DNA of 64,000 nt from Francisella adeliensis (GCF_003290445.1 NZ_CP021781.1:992001-1056000), one strand, 5' to 3'. Shown: positions 1 to 8,670, numbered from the stretch's first letter. Notes: generated by a model not told the origin, from the letters alone. Made by a program: numbers and translations.

Positions 1-198
1 TTTAAATCAGTAAAACCTGAGCTAAAAAAATGGTGCCTAAGTATGCTTAGAGTAACTCAAGATCCTATTATTATAAAAAAAATTAGTGCACCAGCTATGG
101 ACAAAGGTATGCCTTTTAAATGTATTGCTGTTGATAATATAAACCTGGCTTGGGAAAAAGCTAGTCAAATATTACTTAAAAGAGAGTTTGTGGCATGA
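1..198 (+). CDS. C-terminal end of an unidentified protein (partial, start outside window)
   Basis: An open frame runs from the first base to a TGA at 196-198 and encodes about 65 residues ending in KREFVA. I do not recognise the family from this tail. Its stop overlaps the start codon of the following MFS gene in an ATGA arrangement, so the two genes are almost certainly co-transcribed and translationally coupled. The transporter downstream may handle a product or substrate of this protein, but that is inference from position only. Confidence 0.7.
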   Translation, partial: FKSVKPELKKWCLSMLRVTQDPIIIKKISAPAMDKGMPFKCIAVDNINLAWEKASQILLKREFVA

Positions 199-1406
199 AA
201 AGGCAAGGTTTAAACTTAGTTATACTATATTTGGCACAAGCAATTCCTTTGTATTTTTGTACTTTTGGACTGCCTACAATCTTGAGAGCTGAAGGAGTTG
301 CTTTAGAAAAAATAGGCCTTATGAGTTTTCTTTTATTACCTTGGGCTATTAAGTTTTTATGGGCTCCATATGTAGATAGAAATTATTTTTCATCCATAGG
401 TAAAAGAAAGAGTTGGTTTTTATGCTTACAGTTTTTGACAATTATATTGTTCTTTGTGTTTTCTACTTATAGTCCAAAACAATATTCTGATTATATATTT
501 ATTTTAGCATTTTTTTTGTCAGCTATTGCTGCAACCCAGGACATAGCTATAGATGGGTTTTCTATTGAGCAAATTAAAGAATCAAATTTTCAGTGGTGTA
601 ATTTCGCTAGAATCATTGGAACTACACTTGGTAGCATGCTAGGTGGGGCTGCCCTGATAGCATTATATAAAATTATAGGGTGGTATCAAATCACTTTAAC
701 TCTCATGGGGGTAAGCTTTTTTATTGCTATTTATATGCTGTTTATCAAAGAAAAATCAAATGATAAGCAGTCTTATCAAGAGAGACCTTCACTTAAGTCT
801 TTTTTCCGACGGAGAGAAACAATACTGTTACTATTGATTTGCTTAAGCTATAGGGCTTGTGAAGGTTTAGTAATGGGCATGCAGTCTGCTTTCTTAGTGG
901 ATTCGCACATTTCTCTCACGACTATTGGAGTAGTAATGGGTGTAGGCAGTGCTATTATTGGGATTTTTGGAGCCGCGATTATTAGCTACATGTTTAATTT
1001 TTTTAAGGAAATAGCTCTATTATCACTTTTAGCTACAATACGTGCATTTTGTTACTTTTCTCTTGGCTTTATAGCATTTTATGGTATTAGTGACCCTATA
1101 GTTATATTTGGTGTAGTCTTATTAAATATGGCTTCACGTTTGATGGAAATGGTGATTCTATATACTATATTCATGAAGTTTAGTTCTAAATCACAAGCAG
1201 GTACTGATTTTACAGTTTTAATTTGTGCCGAATTATTAATATACATACTAGGCATGTCTGTAAGTGGCTTTTTAGCAGCAAATATAGGGTATGCAGCTTT
1301 GTTTATATTGGGAGGGACTCTTTCTATTCCTGGCTTTTTAGCAGCGTATTATTTCTTGAGAGTTTTGAACAAGCAAACTTCATATAGAGCCAAATCTAAT
1401 CAGTAA
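195..1406 (+). CDS. MFS transporter, AmpG/PAT-like
   Basis: A 403-residue inner-membrane protein with about twelve hydrophobic segments. The N-terminal segment (LAQAIPLYF, then LPTILRAEG, then LPWAIKFLWAPYVDR) and the ATQDIAIDGF stretch near residue 115 match the AmpG/peptide-acetyl-CoA transporter branch of the major facilitator superfamily, where a D-A-D-G motif is typical. The ATG lies inside ATGA, overlapping the stop of the preceding gene, which supports this start. The substrate cannot be read from the sequence: muropeptide import (AmpG) is one option, and siderophore importers of similar size and topology are another. No ampC or ampD gene is in the window. Confidence 0.75.
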   Translation: MKRQGLNLVILYLAQAIPLYFCTFGLPTILRAEGVALEKIGLMSFLLLPWAIKFLWAPYVDRNYFSSIGKRKSWFLCLQFLTIILFFVFSTYSPKQYSDYIFILAFFLSAIAATQDIAIDGFSIEQIKESNFQWCNFARIIGTTLGSMLGGAALIALYKIIGWYQITLTLMGVSFFIAIYMLFIKEKSNDKQSYQERPSLKSFFRRRETILLLLICLSYRACEGLVMGMQSAFLVDSHISLTTIGVVMGVGSAIIGIFGAAIISYMFNFFKEIALLSLLATIRAFCYFSLGFIAFYGISDPIVIFGVVLLNMASRLMEMVILYTIFMKFSSKSQAGTDFTVLICAELLIYILGMSVSGFLAANIGYAALFILGGTLSIPGFLAAYYFLRVLNKQTSYRAKSNQ

Positions 1407-1430
1407 AAAATTCACTTGATAGTGAAAAAT
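1405..1430 (-). terminator. Candidate intrinsic terminator of the mla operon
   Basis: A 6-bp inverted repeat, TTCACT (1411-1416) and AGTGAA (1421-1426), is separated by TGAT. On the minus strand the hairpin is followed by a run of six T, as expected of a Rho-independent terminator for the mla genes that end at 1560. The stem is short and AT-rich, so this is a moderate call. Nothing else is evident in 1407-1559, where the two flanking transcription units converge. Confidence 0.4.
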
Positions 1431-1559
1431 AACTGTTATAAATAAAAGACTTAATGAGTTAATCCATGGAAATAGTCAAAGACTAGTTCAAGAAGAATTA
1501 GTTTGATTAGTTTGTTTGGAGTAGGATATTCGGAGGTATTATAGGCTTGGCTGTAGGTT

Positions 1560-2264
1560 TTATTTGCTAGGAATTTTTACTTTTAAGCCTTCAAGTGGCC
1601 CTGTTGTAGTGAACTTTTTAGCTATATCTTTTTGAGTTTTAAGATTTTTAATAAGCCAAGGTTTTAACTCTTTAAATATATGAAGCAACGCCTTATTAGT
1701 TAGCTTAGCATAAATATCAGCATCAACGTTATTGCCTTCTAAAGGCTGTTGGTATTTTATTGTTTTAATTACTGTTTTTCCTGTTTTTTCATTTTTAAGA
1801 TAGAAAGATATATAGAAATAGAACATTTTGTTATCTAAATCTATAATTGGTCCATATGGAGTAGTACCTGAAAGAGTAAAGTTTTGGCGAATATTTATAT
1901 CCTGAAATGCTAAGCCACTAACAATATTATGATCTAAAAGATATTCAAAAGTTGCTACTGTAAGCATTTTTGATACAGGAATAGCCCAAACACTATCTTT
2001 AAAATCATTAATACGATTATTTTTAACATAAAACATTTGGGTAGCCTTTGAAGCTTGAGTTTGAATATTATATACAAGCAAAGTAGTATCTATAACTGCA
2101 TTTTGAGTATCTGGAATCTTCGCTTTTTCTATTTTTTTACTACTATATATTATATATTCTTTTTCACCGGGAACCTTAATAGGGTTTCCAACAAGTGAGA
2201 AAGCAAATACTTGTATTGGTAAAATTATAGTTAGTATTATTAAGATCTTTTTTTTCATAATCAT
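1560..2264 (-). CDS. ABC transport auxiliary component (PqiC/ABC_trans_aux type), non-lipidated
   Basis: A 234-residue exported protein at the end of the mla operon. After a hydrophobic signal segment (residues about 5-22, ending VFAFS) there is a region with the pattern of the ABC-type transport auxiliary family: LLVYNIQTQASKATQMFYV, then a tryptophan in DSVWAIPVSKML. Family members are usually outer-membrane lipoproteins that work with MCE proteins. This one has no cysteine anywhere, so it cannot be a lipoprotein and is probably a soluble periplasmic partner of the MlaD-like protein encoded 6 bp upstream. The family call rests on pattern and context. Confidence 0.65.
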   Translation of the reverse strand: MIMKKKILIILTIILPIQVFAFSLVGNPIKVPGEKEYIIYSSKKIEKAKIPDTQNAVIDTTLLVYNIQTQASKATQMFYVKNNRINDFKDSVWAIPVSKMLTVATFEYLLDHNIVSGLAFQDINIRQNFTLSGTTPYGPIIDLDNKMFYFYISFYLKNEKTGKTVIKTIKYQQPLEGNNVDADIYAKLTNKALLHIFKELKPWLIKNLKTQKDIAKKFTTTGPLEGLKVKIPSK

Positions 2265-2270
2265 TTCCTC

Positions 2271-2990
2271 TTAGTGCTCTACGCCTCTTACAACGATTGA
2301 TGGATCATACTGAAGCATTCTAATTACATCATTTAATCTTGTAATAGTTTCTTGGCTTTCTGTCATAGTTTCATTAAAGTTTAAAAGAGTTTTATTGAAA
2401 TATATGGAAGAATTACTCAAGTTATAAAGTAAGATATTTACACTATCAGTAAACTCGTTGAATTGTTGAAGGTTTCCTGGGGACATCATCTTGTTGAATT
2501 TTGCAGATATTTCTTCAAGTGAAGAGGCAATACCTCCAACTTTTTTAAGAATGCTATCAAATTGAGATGGTTTAGACTGTATTATAGGTATTTCTTTAGC
2601 CTTTTTATCTATAAGATCTAAATTAACATCTTTTTTACTAATGCGTAATGAAAGTTCAACCATAGACTGTCCAGTAATCCCTATAGTCTTTAATGTTGCA
2701 ACAGTTTGTTTGTAAATAGGTATTTGATCGTTTACCTCCATAAAAACACTAACAAGCTTTGGATTTTTTTTGTTGATAGCAATTTTGGAAACCTTACCAA
2801 TATTAAAGCCTTTATAGGATACATCTGAACCAACATTTAGCCCAGAAATACTATTAAAATTAGTTACATAGGTCGAAGTTTCTTGGTTTCTAAAGCCACC
2901 AGATAAAAAGAAGGCTATAAATATCATCACAAAGAGCATGAAGATCACAAATAGTCCTGCCACTAGATTCTTGATATTGTTTTCATTCAT
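2271..2990 (-). CDS. mlaD: MCE-domain substrate-binding protein, MlaD-like
   Basis: A 239-residue protein with one N-terminal transmembrane helix (residues about 10-30) followed by an MCE domain (about 37-118: FNSISGLNVGSDVSYKGFNIGKVSKI, GITGQSMVEL). MlaD-type proteins form a periplasmic ring on the ABC transporter and carry phospholipid between the inner and outer membranes. The C-terminal half (about 140-230) is polar and probably helical, longer than the MCE domain needs. It directly abuts the ATPase gene upstream (stop and start within a few bases) and is followed 6 bp later by the auxiliary protein gene. Confidence 0.85.
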   Translation of the reverse strand: MNENNIKNLVAGLFVIFMLFVMIFIAFFLSGGFRNQETSTYVTNFNSISGLNVGSDVSYKGFNIGKVSKIAINKKNPKLVSVFMEVNDQIPIYKQTVATLKTIGITGQSMVELSLRISKKDVNLDLIDKKAKEIPIIQSKPSQFDSILKKVGGIASSLEEISAKFNKMMSPGNLQQFNEFTDSVNILLYNLSNSSIYFNKTLLNFNETMTESQETITRLNDVIRMLQYDPSIVVRGVEH

Positions 2991-3764
2991 TTACTTAATC
3001 TCCTCACTTTTAGATTCTCCATGTGAACTAAAGAACTTTTTGATACTATCAAATTGCGTCTGTTTTGAAACAAATTCTACCGAGTCATGTATCATAATTT
3101 TTTTTTCATCCATATATATAATATCATCAACTATATTCCAAATTGTACTTAAGTCATGTGTAATCATTACAACAGACATCCCTAGTTCTTCTTTTAAATA
3201 CTTAATAAGCTCATCCATTGCTCGAGCAGAGTAGGGATCAAGACCAGCATTAGGTTCATCTAAAAAAACAACCTTAGGGTCAAGCACAATTGTTCTAGCT
3301 AAGGCTACTCTTTTTAACATACCTCCACTTATTTCAGATGGGTATTTGTCGAAAGCATCTTCATGTAAGCCCACCATTTTGAGTTTGATAATGGCTATAT
3401 CTGTCAAAATATCTTCAGGTAGCTTTGTATGTTGCTTTAATGGAAATATTACGTTTTGCAAATTTGTAAGTGAAGAGAAAAGGGCGCAGTGTTGAAACAT
3501 CATACTCATATTTGTTGAGATTTTTTTGCGTTTAATAGGGTTTGATACAAGTTTAGATATTTCTTGCCCTTGTAAGTATATCTTTCCTGAATGAATCGGT
3601 TGTAACATAAGTATTTCACGCATCAAAGTGGTTTTACCACAGCCACTGGCCCCTATTATGCAACTTATTTTTTCAGGAGGGATGTCAAGGTTTAAATCCT
3701 TATGAATCCATTCTTTGCCAAATTTAGTGCTTAGGTCACGAACTTCAATTAAATTTTCAGCCAT
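2991..3764 (-). CDS. mlaF: ABC transporter ATPase, MlaF-like
   Basis: A 257-residue ATP-binding subunit. Walker A is GASGCGKTT (residues 38-46), the signature is SGGMLKR and Walker B is VVFLDEP followed by NAGLDPYSARAMD, the usual form in the MlaF/Ttg2A family. It powers lipid transport by the MlaE-like permease encoded 9 bp upstream and the MCE protein downstream. All motifs are intact, and gene order (permease, ATPase, MCE protein, auxiliary protein) supports the assignment. Confidence 0.9.
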   Translation of the reverse strand: MAENLIEVRDLSTKFGKEWIHKDLNLDIPPEKISCIIGASGCGKTTLMREILMLQPIHSGKIYLQGQEISKLVSNPIKRKKISTNMSMMFQHCALFSSLTNLQNVIFPLKQHTKLPEDILTDIAIIKLKMVGLHEDAFDKYPSEISGGMLKRVALARTIVLDPKVVFLDEPNAGLDPYSARAMDELIKYLKEELGMSVVMITHDLSTIWNIVDDIIYMDEKKIMIHDSVEFVSKQTQFDSIKKFFSSHGESKSEEIK

Positions 3765-3773
3765 ATTTATCTC

Positions 3774-4913
3774 CTAAGCAACGCCATTTAAGCCAACAGC
3801 AAAAATAGCATCAACAACGATTATTAAAAATATTGAATAAACGACACTTTCTGTAGTCGCTTTACCAACACTTTGCGAGTCTCTTTTTACAGATATACCT
3901 TTAAGACATCCCATTCCAGCAATTACTAAAGCAAAGAATGGAGTTTTTAATATACCAATATAAAAATGACTAACATTTACATGACTAAATAGTCTCTCAA
4001 TAAATTGTAACGGTGTGATTCCAGCAACTGCATAAGTAATAATTAACCCACCAATAACATTTGCGATCATTGCTACAGTAGCTAAAATTGGAAGGCTTAT
4101 CATTAGAGCGGTAATCCTTGGAAGGATAAGTCTTTGTATAGGATCTTCACCAATAGTTTGAAGGGCATCAATTTCTTCATTAACCTTCATAATACCTATT
4201 TCTGAGGTAAAGGCTGATCCGCTTCTACCAGCTATAATAATTGCTGTAAATAGAGGAGCAAATTCTCTAAAAGATGATATTCCTAGCATATCAACAACAA
4301 ATATTTGTGTCCCATATTGCATCATCATGTTTAGTGGAAGGTAAGTTAGAACTAACCCAATAATTAACGATAGTAATATAACAATTCCTAAAGCTTTAAT
4401 TGTAGAGTCATATGTAATACTTAATACTATTGAGAAAAAAGATTTATATGGTCTTATTAAGAAATTTATATAACCTAGTATAATAGCACCTAAAAATGCT
4501 ATGGCAGATCTAACCTCACCAAACATGTCGTTTGTATTTTTACCTAAAACATAAATACTGTTAAACATTGTATTAGGTTTTTTTTGAAACTCTTCGTCTA
4601 CCTTAGTAGGGTAGTTGATACCTGTTAATTCTATAAGTTTAAAATTTTTATCAGAGCAGCTTAAAAGTTGATCTTGACTTAAATTAAAGAATCTTAGGTA
4701 TTTAATGATTATATAGGATCCTGCAGTATCGAGCTCTTTAACATCTCCGATATCAATAGATGATATATTTAACGATGGTGATGATAACTTTTTATCAAGG
4801 ATTTTAGTGTTAATATTCTTGAGAGTAAGTGACCCCTCAAAATATAGAGTATTATCCGATATTTTTATATTCATTTGAAAGCTTGTTACAAAGTTATCTT
4901 CCTTACTAATCAT
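3774..4913 (-). CDS. mlaE: MlaE-like permease with N-terminal STAS-like domain
   Basis: A 379-residue permease. Residues about 1-105 look like a STAS domain (SSIDIGDVKELDTAGSYIIIKYL resembles the MlaB/SpoIIAA pattern), and residues about 130-375 are the MlaE permease domain (IIIAGRSGSAFTSEIGIMKVNEEIDAL is the family hallmark). In Escherichia coli the STAS subunit MlaB is a separate protein, so here it appears fused to the permease; no separate mlaB or mlaC lies in this operon. It is the first gene of the transporter operon, 44 bp downstream of the glucosaminidase gene. Confidence 0.88.
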   Translation of the reverse strand: MISKEDNFVTSFQMNIKISDNTLYFEGSLTLKNINTKILDKKLSSPSLNISSIDIGDVKELDTAGSYIIIKYLRFFNLSQDQLLSCSDKNFKLIELTGINYPTKVDEEFQKKPNTMFNSIYVLGKNTNDMFGEVRSAIAFLGAIILGYINFLIRPYKSFFSIVLSITYDSTIKALGIVILLSLIIGLVLTYLPLNMMMQYGTQIFVVDMLGISSFREFAPLFTAIIIAGRSGSAFTSEIGIMKVNEEIDALQTIGEDPIQRLILPRITALMISLPILATVAMIANVIGGLIITYAVAGITPLQFIERLFSHVNVSHFYIGILKTPFFALVIAGMGCLKGISVKRDSQSVGKATTESVVYSIFLIIVVDAIFAVGLNGVA

Positions 4914-4957
4914 ATTACTAGAAAAATACTACAATACCAAGCTGTCTAATAATATTT

Positions 4958-5734
4958 TTAACATTGCAGTAATTTATCATACTGATCAAGTTTATTATAC
5001 TTAATGACAGATTTCAGTCTTGTTTGATATTCTCCTTCATTAAGTTCAGAATATTCATCAAGAGTATTTAAAAGATCATCAATAGATAGCTGTTTCTGGT
5101 TAACTTTATCACGAGCAATTCGAAATGCTTCAAATTTTGAACCAGTATTTAATCTATGGTAATACCCTAAAATACTATCATCTGCAGATTTAAACACCTC
5201 TAAATATACATCTGCACGATTAGCTTTAACACCACATCCTTTTTTAAAGCAATGAAGTCCAAAATAGTTATTATAATCTCTAGCAAATCTAGATGTACCC
5301 CAACCACTTTCTAAAATAGCTTGAGCAAGAAGAAAGCTAGTTGGTGTCGTACCTAACTTTATATCTAAATATTGTAACTGCTTAGAAATAGAGTTAGATC
5401 GACTGATTTTATAGTAGTCAATATATAAGTCTAGCTTTTGTTGTTGATTCTCATTTAAGGTTTTATTTTTTTTATATGAAAGCGTTAATTTATTTACTTG
5501 TTTTTTTTCACCACATATTTCATTATTTGCAATTCTTATCGCATCAAGCATATATGTTATGAAAGCTTCTTTTTTTTCATTCACATTTTTGAAACCATTA
5601 AAATCTGGCTTTGTTTCATTATAGCTTGCTTTAGTAGCTAAATGATATTTGTCATTAACATTAATATTAGGCTCAGTAGATAAGATAAATGCACTTATCA
5701 AGATTATTATAAAGTACATGTATTTAGCTTTCAT
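4958..5734 (-). CDS. Bax/FlgJ-family N-acetylglucosaminidase, exported
   Basis: The reading frame opens at 5773, but the ATG at 5734 is the better start: it gives a clean signal sequence (KAKYMYF then IIILISAFILS) and lies within the last codons of rluD, overlapping its stop, which implies coupling. The product is about 258 residues. The catalytic region is LLAQAILESGWGTSRFARDYNNYFGLHCFKKGCG, with the ILES glutamate as likely acid and the NYFG motif typical of glucosaminidases related to Bax and FlgJ. It probably trims peptidoglycan glycan strands in the periplasm. There are no flagellar genes nearby, so a FlgJ role is unlikely. Confidence 0.78.
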   Translation of the reverse strand: MKAKYMYFIIILISAFILSTEPNINVNDKYHLATKASYNETKPDFNGFKNVNEKKEAFITYMLDAIRIANNEICGEKKQVNKLTLSYKKNKTLNENQQQKLDLYIDYYKISRSNSISKQLQYLDIKLGTTPTSFLLAQAILESGWGTSRFARDYNNYFGLHCFKKGCGVKANRADVYLEVFKSADDSILGYYHRLNTGSKFEAFRIARDKVNQKQLSIDDLLNTLDEYSELNEGEYQTRLKSVIKYNKLDQYDKLLQC

Positions 5735-6728
5735 CAAACTCATCAAATTCTTCATATTCAAAATCCATATCATCTTCTTCTTGAATGCAATCAGCTAGTT
5801 TGACACTTAACTCATACATATCATCAGGTAAGTCACTTTTAAAACTCACTTCTTCACCAGTTTTAGGATGTATAAAAGCTAGACTATATGCATGTAGAGC
5901 TTGTCTTGGAAACTGTTCAATACCTAACTCATCTAATTTAGCTGATGGCTTGTTGTATGTTTGATCACCAATAAGAGGGTGCTTGATATGCTTCATATGT
6001 ACACGAATTTGGTGAGTTCTTCCTGTTTCAAGCTGACATTCTATAAGAGTAAAGCCATCATAAATCTCATAAGGAGTATAGTTTGTAATAGCTTCTTTGC
6101 CTTTATAGTTAACAGCCATTTTTATGCGATTATTAGGATCACGGCCTATAGGCTCATCAACGGTACCATCTTCATAGATTTCACCATCGACAATAGCTAT
6201 ATATTTACGCGATACTTTCCTTTCAGAAAGTTGATTTACTAAGCTATGGTATGCAAGGCTCGTCTTAGCAGCTACCATAAGCCCTGTAGTATCTTTATCT
6301 AATCTGTGAACGATACCTGCTCTAGGTAGGTTCTTTTGAGTATCATACATGCCAAGAAGTGCATTTGAGATAGTTCCAGTCATATTCCCTGCACCAGGGT
6401 GGACAACCATGCCTGCAGGTTTATCTATCACGATAATGTCATCATCTTCGAAAACAATATCTAATTTGATATCTTCAGCTATCCATTCATTTGTTGGTAA
6501 AATTTCAATATTTACATCAATTTCTTCATCACCTAAAACTGTATATTTGGTTTTGCTAGTAGATCCGTTTACTTTAATTGATCCATCTTTTATCCATTTT
6601 TGAATTTGAGAGCGAGAAAATTCGTCAAAAAGCTCATTTATAGCAACATCTAACCTTTTACCTGCATGCTCAGGAGTTAGAAGAATACTTTGCTGAAACT
6701 CATTTGATAGTGTATTATTATTTGCCAT
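5724..6728 (-). CDS. rluD: 23S rRNA pseudouridine synthase RluD
   Basis: A 334-residue enzyme that isomerises uridines to pseudouridine in helix 69 of 23S rRNA. An S4 RNA-binding domain (residues about 19-75) is followed by the RluA-type catalytic domain, with the hallmark HRLDKDTTGL at 141-150 and catalytic Asp144. RTHQIRVHMK near residue 245 is also characteristic. The C-terminus is very acidic (DDMDFEYEEFDEFDES). Its 3' end overlaps the glucosaminidase start. It is divergent from bamD across 74 bp, the same neighbourhood found in many gammaproteobacteria. Confidence 0.92.
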   Translation of the reverse strand: MANNNTLSNEFQQSILLTPEHAGKRLDVAINELFDEFSRSQIQKWIKDGSIKVNGSTSKTKYTVLGDEEIDVNIEILPTNEWIAEDIKLDIVFEDDDIIVIDKPAGMVVHPGAGNMTGTISNALLGMYDTQKNLPRAGIVHRLDKDTTGLMVAAKTSLAYHSLVNQLSERKVSRKYIAIVDGEIYEDGTVDEPIGRDPNNRIKMAVNYKGKEAITNYTPYEIYDGFTLIECQLETGRTHQIRVHMKHIKHPLIGDQTYNKPSAKLDELGIEQFPRQALHAYSLAFIHPKTGEEVSFKSDLPDDMYELSVKLADCIQEEDDMDFEYEEFDEFDES

Positions 6729-6802
6729 ATTTAGTAGGTAATCTACGCGATAATTTTTTCTAATATAGATTATATAAAAAAAATCAGAGGATAGTTAATT
6801 AA
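6729..6802. promoter_or_regulatory. Divergent promoter region between rluD and bamD
   Basis: These 74 bp separate two divergent essential-type genes and must hold both promoters. An AT-rich TATAGATTATATAA stretch is a plausible -10 area, and AGAGGA near 6786 is the bamD ribosome binding site. I cannot define -35 boxes. Confidence 0.45.
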
Positions 6803-7624
6803 ATGACTAGATTTTTATCATTAATAGCAGTTGTATCGCTTGTTTTGGTGCTAGTTGGCTGCGGACCTAAAAAAGATAGTGAGTTACCACAAGTCTATAC
6901 AGGTTATACAGCTGATTTCATTTATGCAAAAGCGCATCAACAAATGCAAAACCATGAATACTTCGATGCTATTCGTTCTTATAAGTCTTTAGCGGCACAA
7001 TACCCTTTTACACCATTAGCAGAAAAGGGTATGGTTGATTTAGTATATGTTTATTATATGGATGATGAAACTCCTATGGGGTTAGCGTTAGCTCAACAGT
7101 TTATTAAGATGTATCCATATAGTAAGTATAAAGGTTATATTTACTATATGATTGGAGTAATTGGATTTGAAGATGGTAGAGGACTGCTGCAAACATATGT
7201 TCCTTATGATATGACTCATCATGATCCAACAGGATACTCTGATGCATATGTAAACTTTGAAAGAGCAATTGCTTTAGATCCTAAAGGTTCATTTGTTCCA
7301 GATGCTAAGCGAAGAATGGTTTTCATAAATAATACAATTGCAAAACATTATTATGAGGTAGCGTATTTTTATTTTAAGAGAGGAGCATTTAATGCTGCTA
7401 TAGATAGAGCTGCTCAAGTTGTTCAAGACTACCCACAGAGTGAGTCTACTCAAGATGCTTTAGTTTTAAAAATTAGAGCGTATAAAGAATTAGGTATAAA
7501 TGGTCCTGCAGAAGCAAATATTAAAGTACTTAAGAAAAACTTCCCTAATAACAAATATCTTAGAACAATGAGAGCAGATGGTACTGTTCCTAGTATGTTT
7601 GAAAGATTGTTTGGTTGGTTATAG
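6803..7624 (+). CDS. bamD: Outer-membrane assembly lipoprotein BamD
   Basis: A 273-residue lipoprotein of the BAM complex, which inserts beta-barrel proteins into the outer membrane. The signal peptide ends in the lipobox LVGC with lipidated Cys20. Tetratricopeptide-like repeats follow (residues about 38-240), including YAKAHQQMQNHEYFDAIRSY, KSLAAQYPFTPLAEKGMVDL and a late repeat FKRGAFNAAIDRAAQVVQDYP. Length and repeat layout fit BamD/ComL. It is followed by a strong inverted repeat that starts at the stop codon. Confidence 0.9.
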   Translation: MTRFLSLIAVVSLVLVLVGCGPKKDSELPQVYTGYTADFIYAKAHQQMQNHEYFDAIRSYKSLAAQYPFTPLAEKGMVDLVYVYYMDDETPMGLALAQQFIKMYPYSKYKGYIYYMIGVIGFEDGRGLLQTYVPYDMTHHDPTGYSDAYVNFERAIALDPKGSFVPDAKRRMVFINNTIAKHYYEVAYFYFKRGAFNAAIDRAAQVVQDYPQSESTQDALVLKIRAYKELGINGPAEANIKVLKKNFPNNKYLRTMRADGTVPSMFERLFGWL

Positions 7625-7643
7625 TTACAAACCTTGTAACTAT
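7621..7643 (+). terminator. Hairpin overlapping the bamD stop codon, terminator-like
   Basis: A perfect 10-bp inverted repeat, ATAGTTACAA / TTGTAACTAT, with a 3-base spacer. It includes the bamD TAG stop. No T-run follows, so it is not a classic intrinsic terminator; it may stabilise the mRNA end or assist termination. The rest of 7644-7737 is AT-rich, with TATAGTATAC and GATAAT motifs that could form a promoter for the next gene. Confidence 0.4.
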
Positions 7644-7737
7644 CAAATTAAATTTATGTATCTTATACAATCACTCTTTAAAAATTTCATATAAAAGTCT
7701 ATAGTATACAAATGATAATAGTTTTATAAATAAAACA

Positions 7738-8091
7738 ATGAAAAAAGTACTAATCCCAGCCTTGCTAGTTAGTTTACTTACTAGTAGTTCAGCTTTTGCA
7801 ATGGCTAATAGTAATGTAGCAGGTCCATCAATAGAGGGCTATAAGACTAAACTTATGAATACAGATCAAGAACTGATAAAAATGATTGCTCAGCGAAAAG
7901 GTATTCGTAAAAAAATGTTAAAGTTTGAGAAAAAAAACAATTTACCTACATATGATCCATTTGAAGATAAGTCGTTTGAGAAAACAAGACTTGCTTTTGC
8001 TGTTCAGTATGATGTATCTCCAGCTTTAGTAAATGAAATTTTTAATACTCTAAACACGACAGATTTACAAACAGCAGAACAAAGTTTTTAA
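7738..8091 (+). CDS. Secreted chorismate-mutase-like (AroQ fold) protein, probably non-catalytic
   Basis: A 117-residue protein with a signal peptide (residues 1-21, ending SSAFA). Residues about 33-105 fit the AroQ chorismate mutase pattern: NTDQELIKMIAQRKGIRKKM, then NNLPTYDP, then VSPALVNEIFNTL. Aligned to the E. coli P-protein mutase, Arg28 corresponds to Arg53 and Asp48 to Asp73 with exact spacing, but Arg11 becomes Lys36, Lys39 becomes Glu64, Arg51 becomes Glu76 and Glu52 becomes Asp77. Periplasmic AroQ enzymes exist in other bacteria, yet this set of changes suggests loss of mutase activity. The 113-bp upstream gap suggests its own promoter. No clear ribosome binding site is visible. 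Confidence 0.7.
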   Translation: MKKVLIPALLVSLLTSSSAFAMANSNVAGPSIEGYKTKLMNTDQELIKMIAQRKGIRKKMLKFEKKNNLPTYDPFEDKSFEKTRLAFAVQYDVSPALVNEIFNTLNTTDLQTAEQSF

Positions 8092-8112
8092 AAAAATAGA
8101 CAAGGATTACTA

Positions 8113-8586
8113 ATGAACAGTATTTATGATTTTAAACTCACAACTAATGATGGTAAAGAGTTTAACTTACCTAAAAATAAAGTCCTTTTAATCGTGAATG
8201 TAGCAAGTAAATGTGGCTTTACTAAACAATATAGAGGCTTACAACATCTTCACGAAATTTATCCTGATTTAGAAATAGTTGCATTTCCGTGCAATTCTTT
8301 TGGTGGACAAGAGCCAGCAGTAGATGGAGAGATAAAGAATTTCTGTGAAACAGAGTTTGGAATTACATTCCCTATAATGAAAAAAACTAAAGTTAATGGT
8401 AAAGATGCTGAGCCATTATTTGATTACTTAAAAGAGCATGCAAAAGGCATACTTGGCACAGAAAGAATCAAATGGAACTTTACAAAGTTTCTTGTTTGTA
8501 AAGATGGTAAGACAGTTCAAAGATATGCTCCTAAAACTATACCGGAAGAACTTATACCTGATATAGACAATTTCTTAAAAGATTAG
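8113..8586 (+). CDS. Glutathione peroxidase, cysteine type
   Basis: A 157-residue BtuE/GPx-family peroxidase that reduces hydrogen or lipid peroxides with glutathione or thioredoxin. The active-site tetrad is visible: Cys34 in ASKCGFT, Gln66 in FGGQEP, and the Trp-Asn pair in IKWNFTKFL. Cys60 in AFPCNSFG may serve as the resolving cysteine. No export signal, so cytoplasmic. It lies 21 bp after the chorismate-mutase-like gene, probably in the same transcript, and is convergent with the c-di-GMP genes. gshB, which makes glutathione, is about 11 kb away in the same window. Confidence 0.9.
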   Translation: MNSIYDFKLTTNDGKEFNLPKNKVLLIVNVASKCGFTKQYRGLQHLHEIYPDLEIVAFPCNSFGGQEPAVDGEIKNFCETEFGITFPIMKKTKVNGKDAEPLFDYLKEHAKGILGTERIKWNFTKFLVCKDGKTVQRYAPKTIPEELIPDIDNFLKD

Positions 8587-8670
8587 TTGATATCTACAAG
8601 ACTTTAAAAGATACTCATCTGCACAGGTATTACTATACAGGTATTGCGAGTTCTATTTTAAACTACTTAG

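Noticed and set aside
5961..6603. Open frames on the plus strand inside rluD
   Set aside because: They lie opposite strong RluD motifs, have no ribosome binding sites and encode low-complexity hydrophobic sequence; they are shadows of the real gene.
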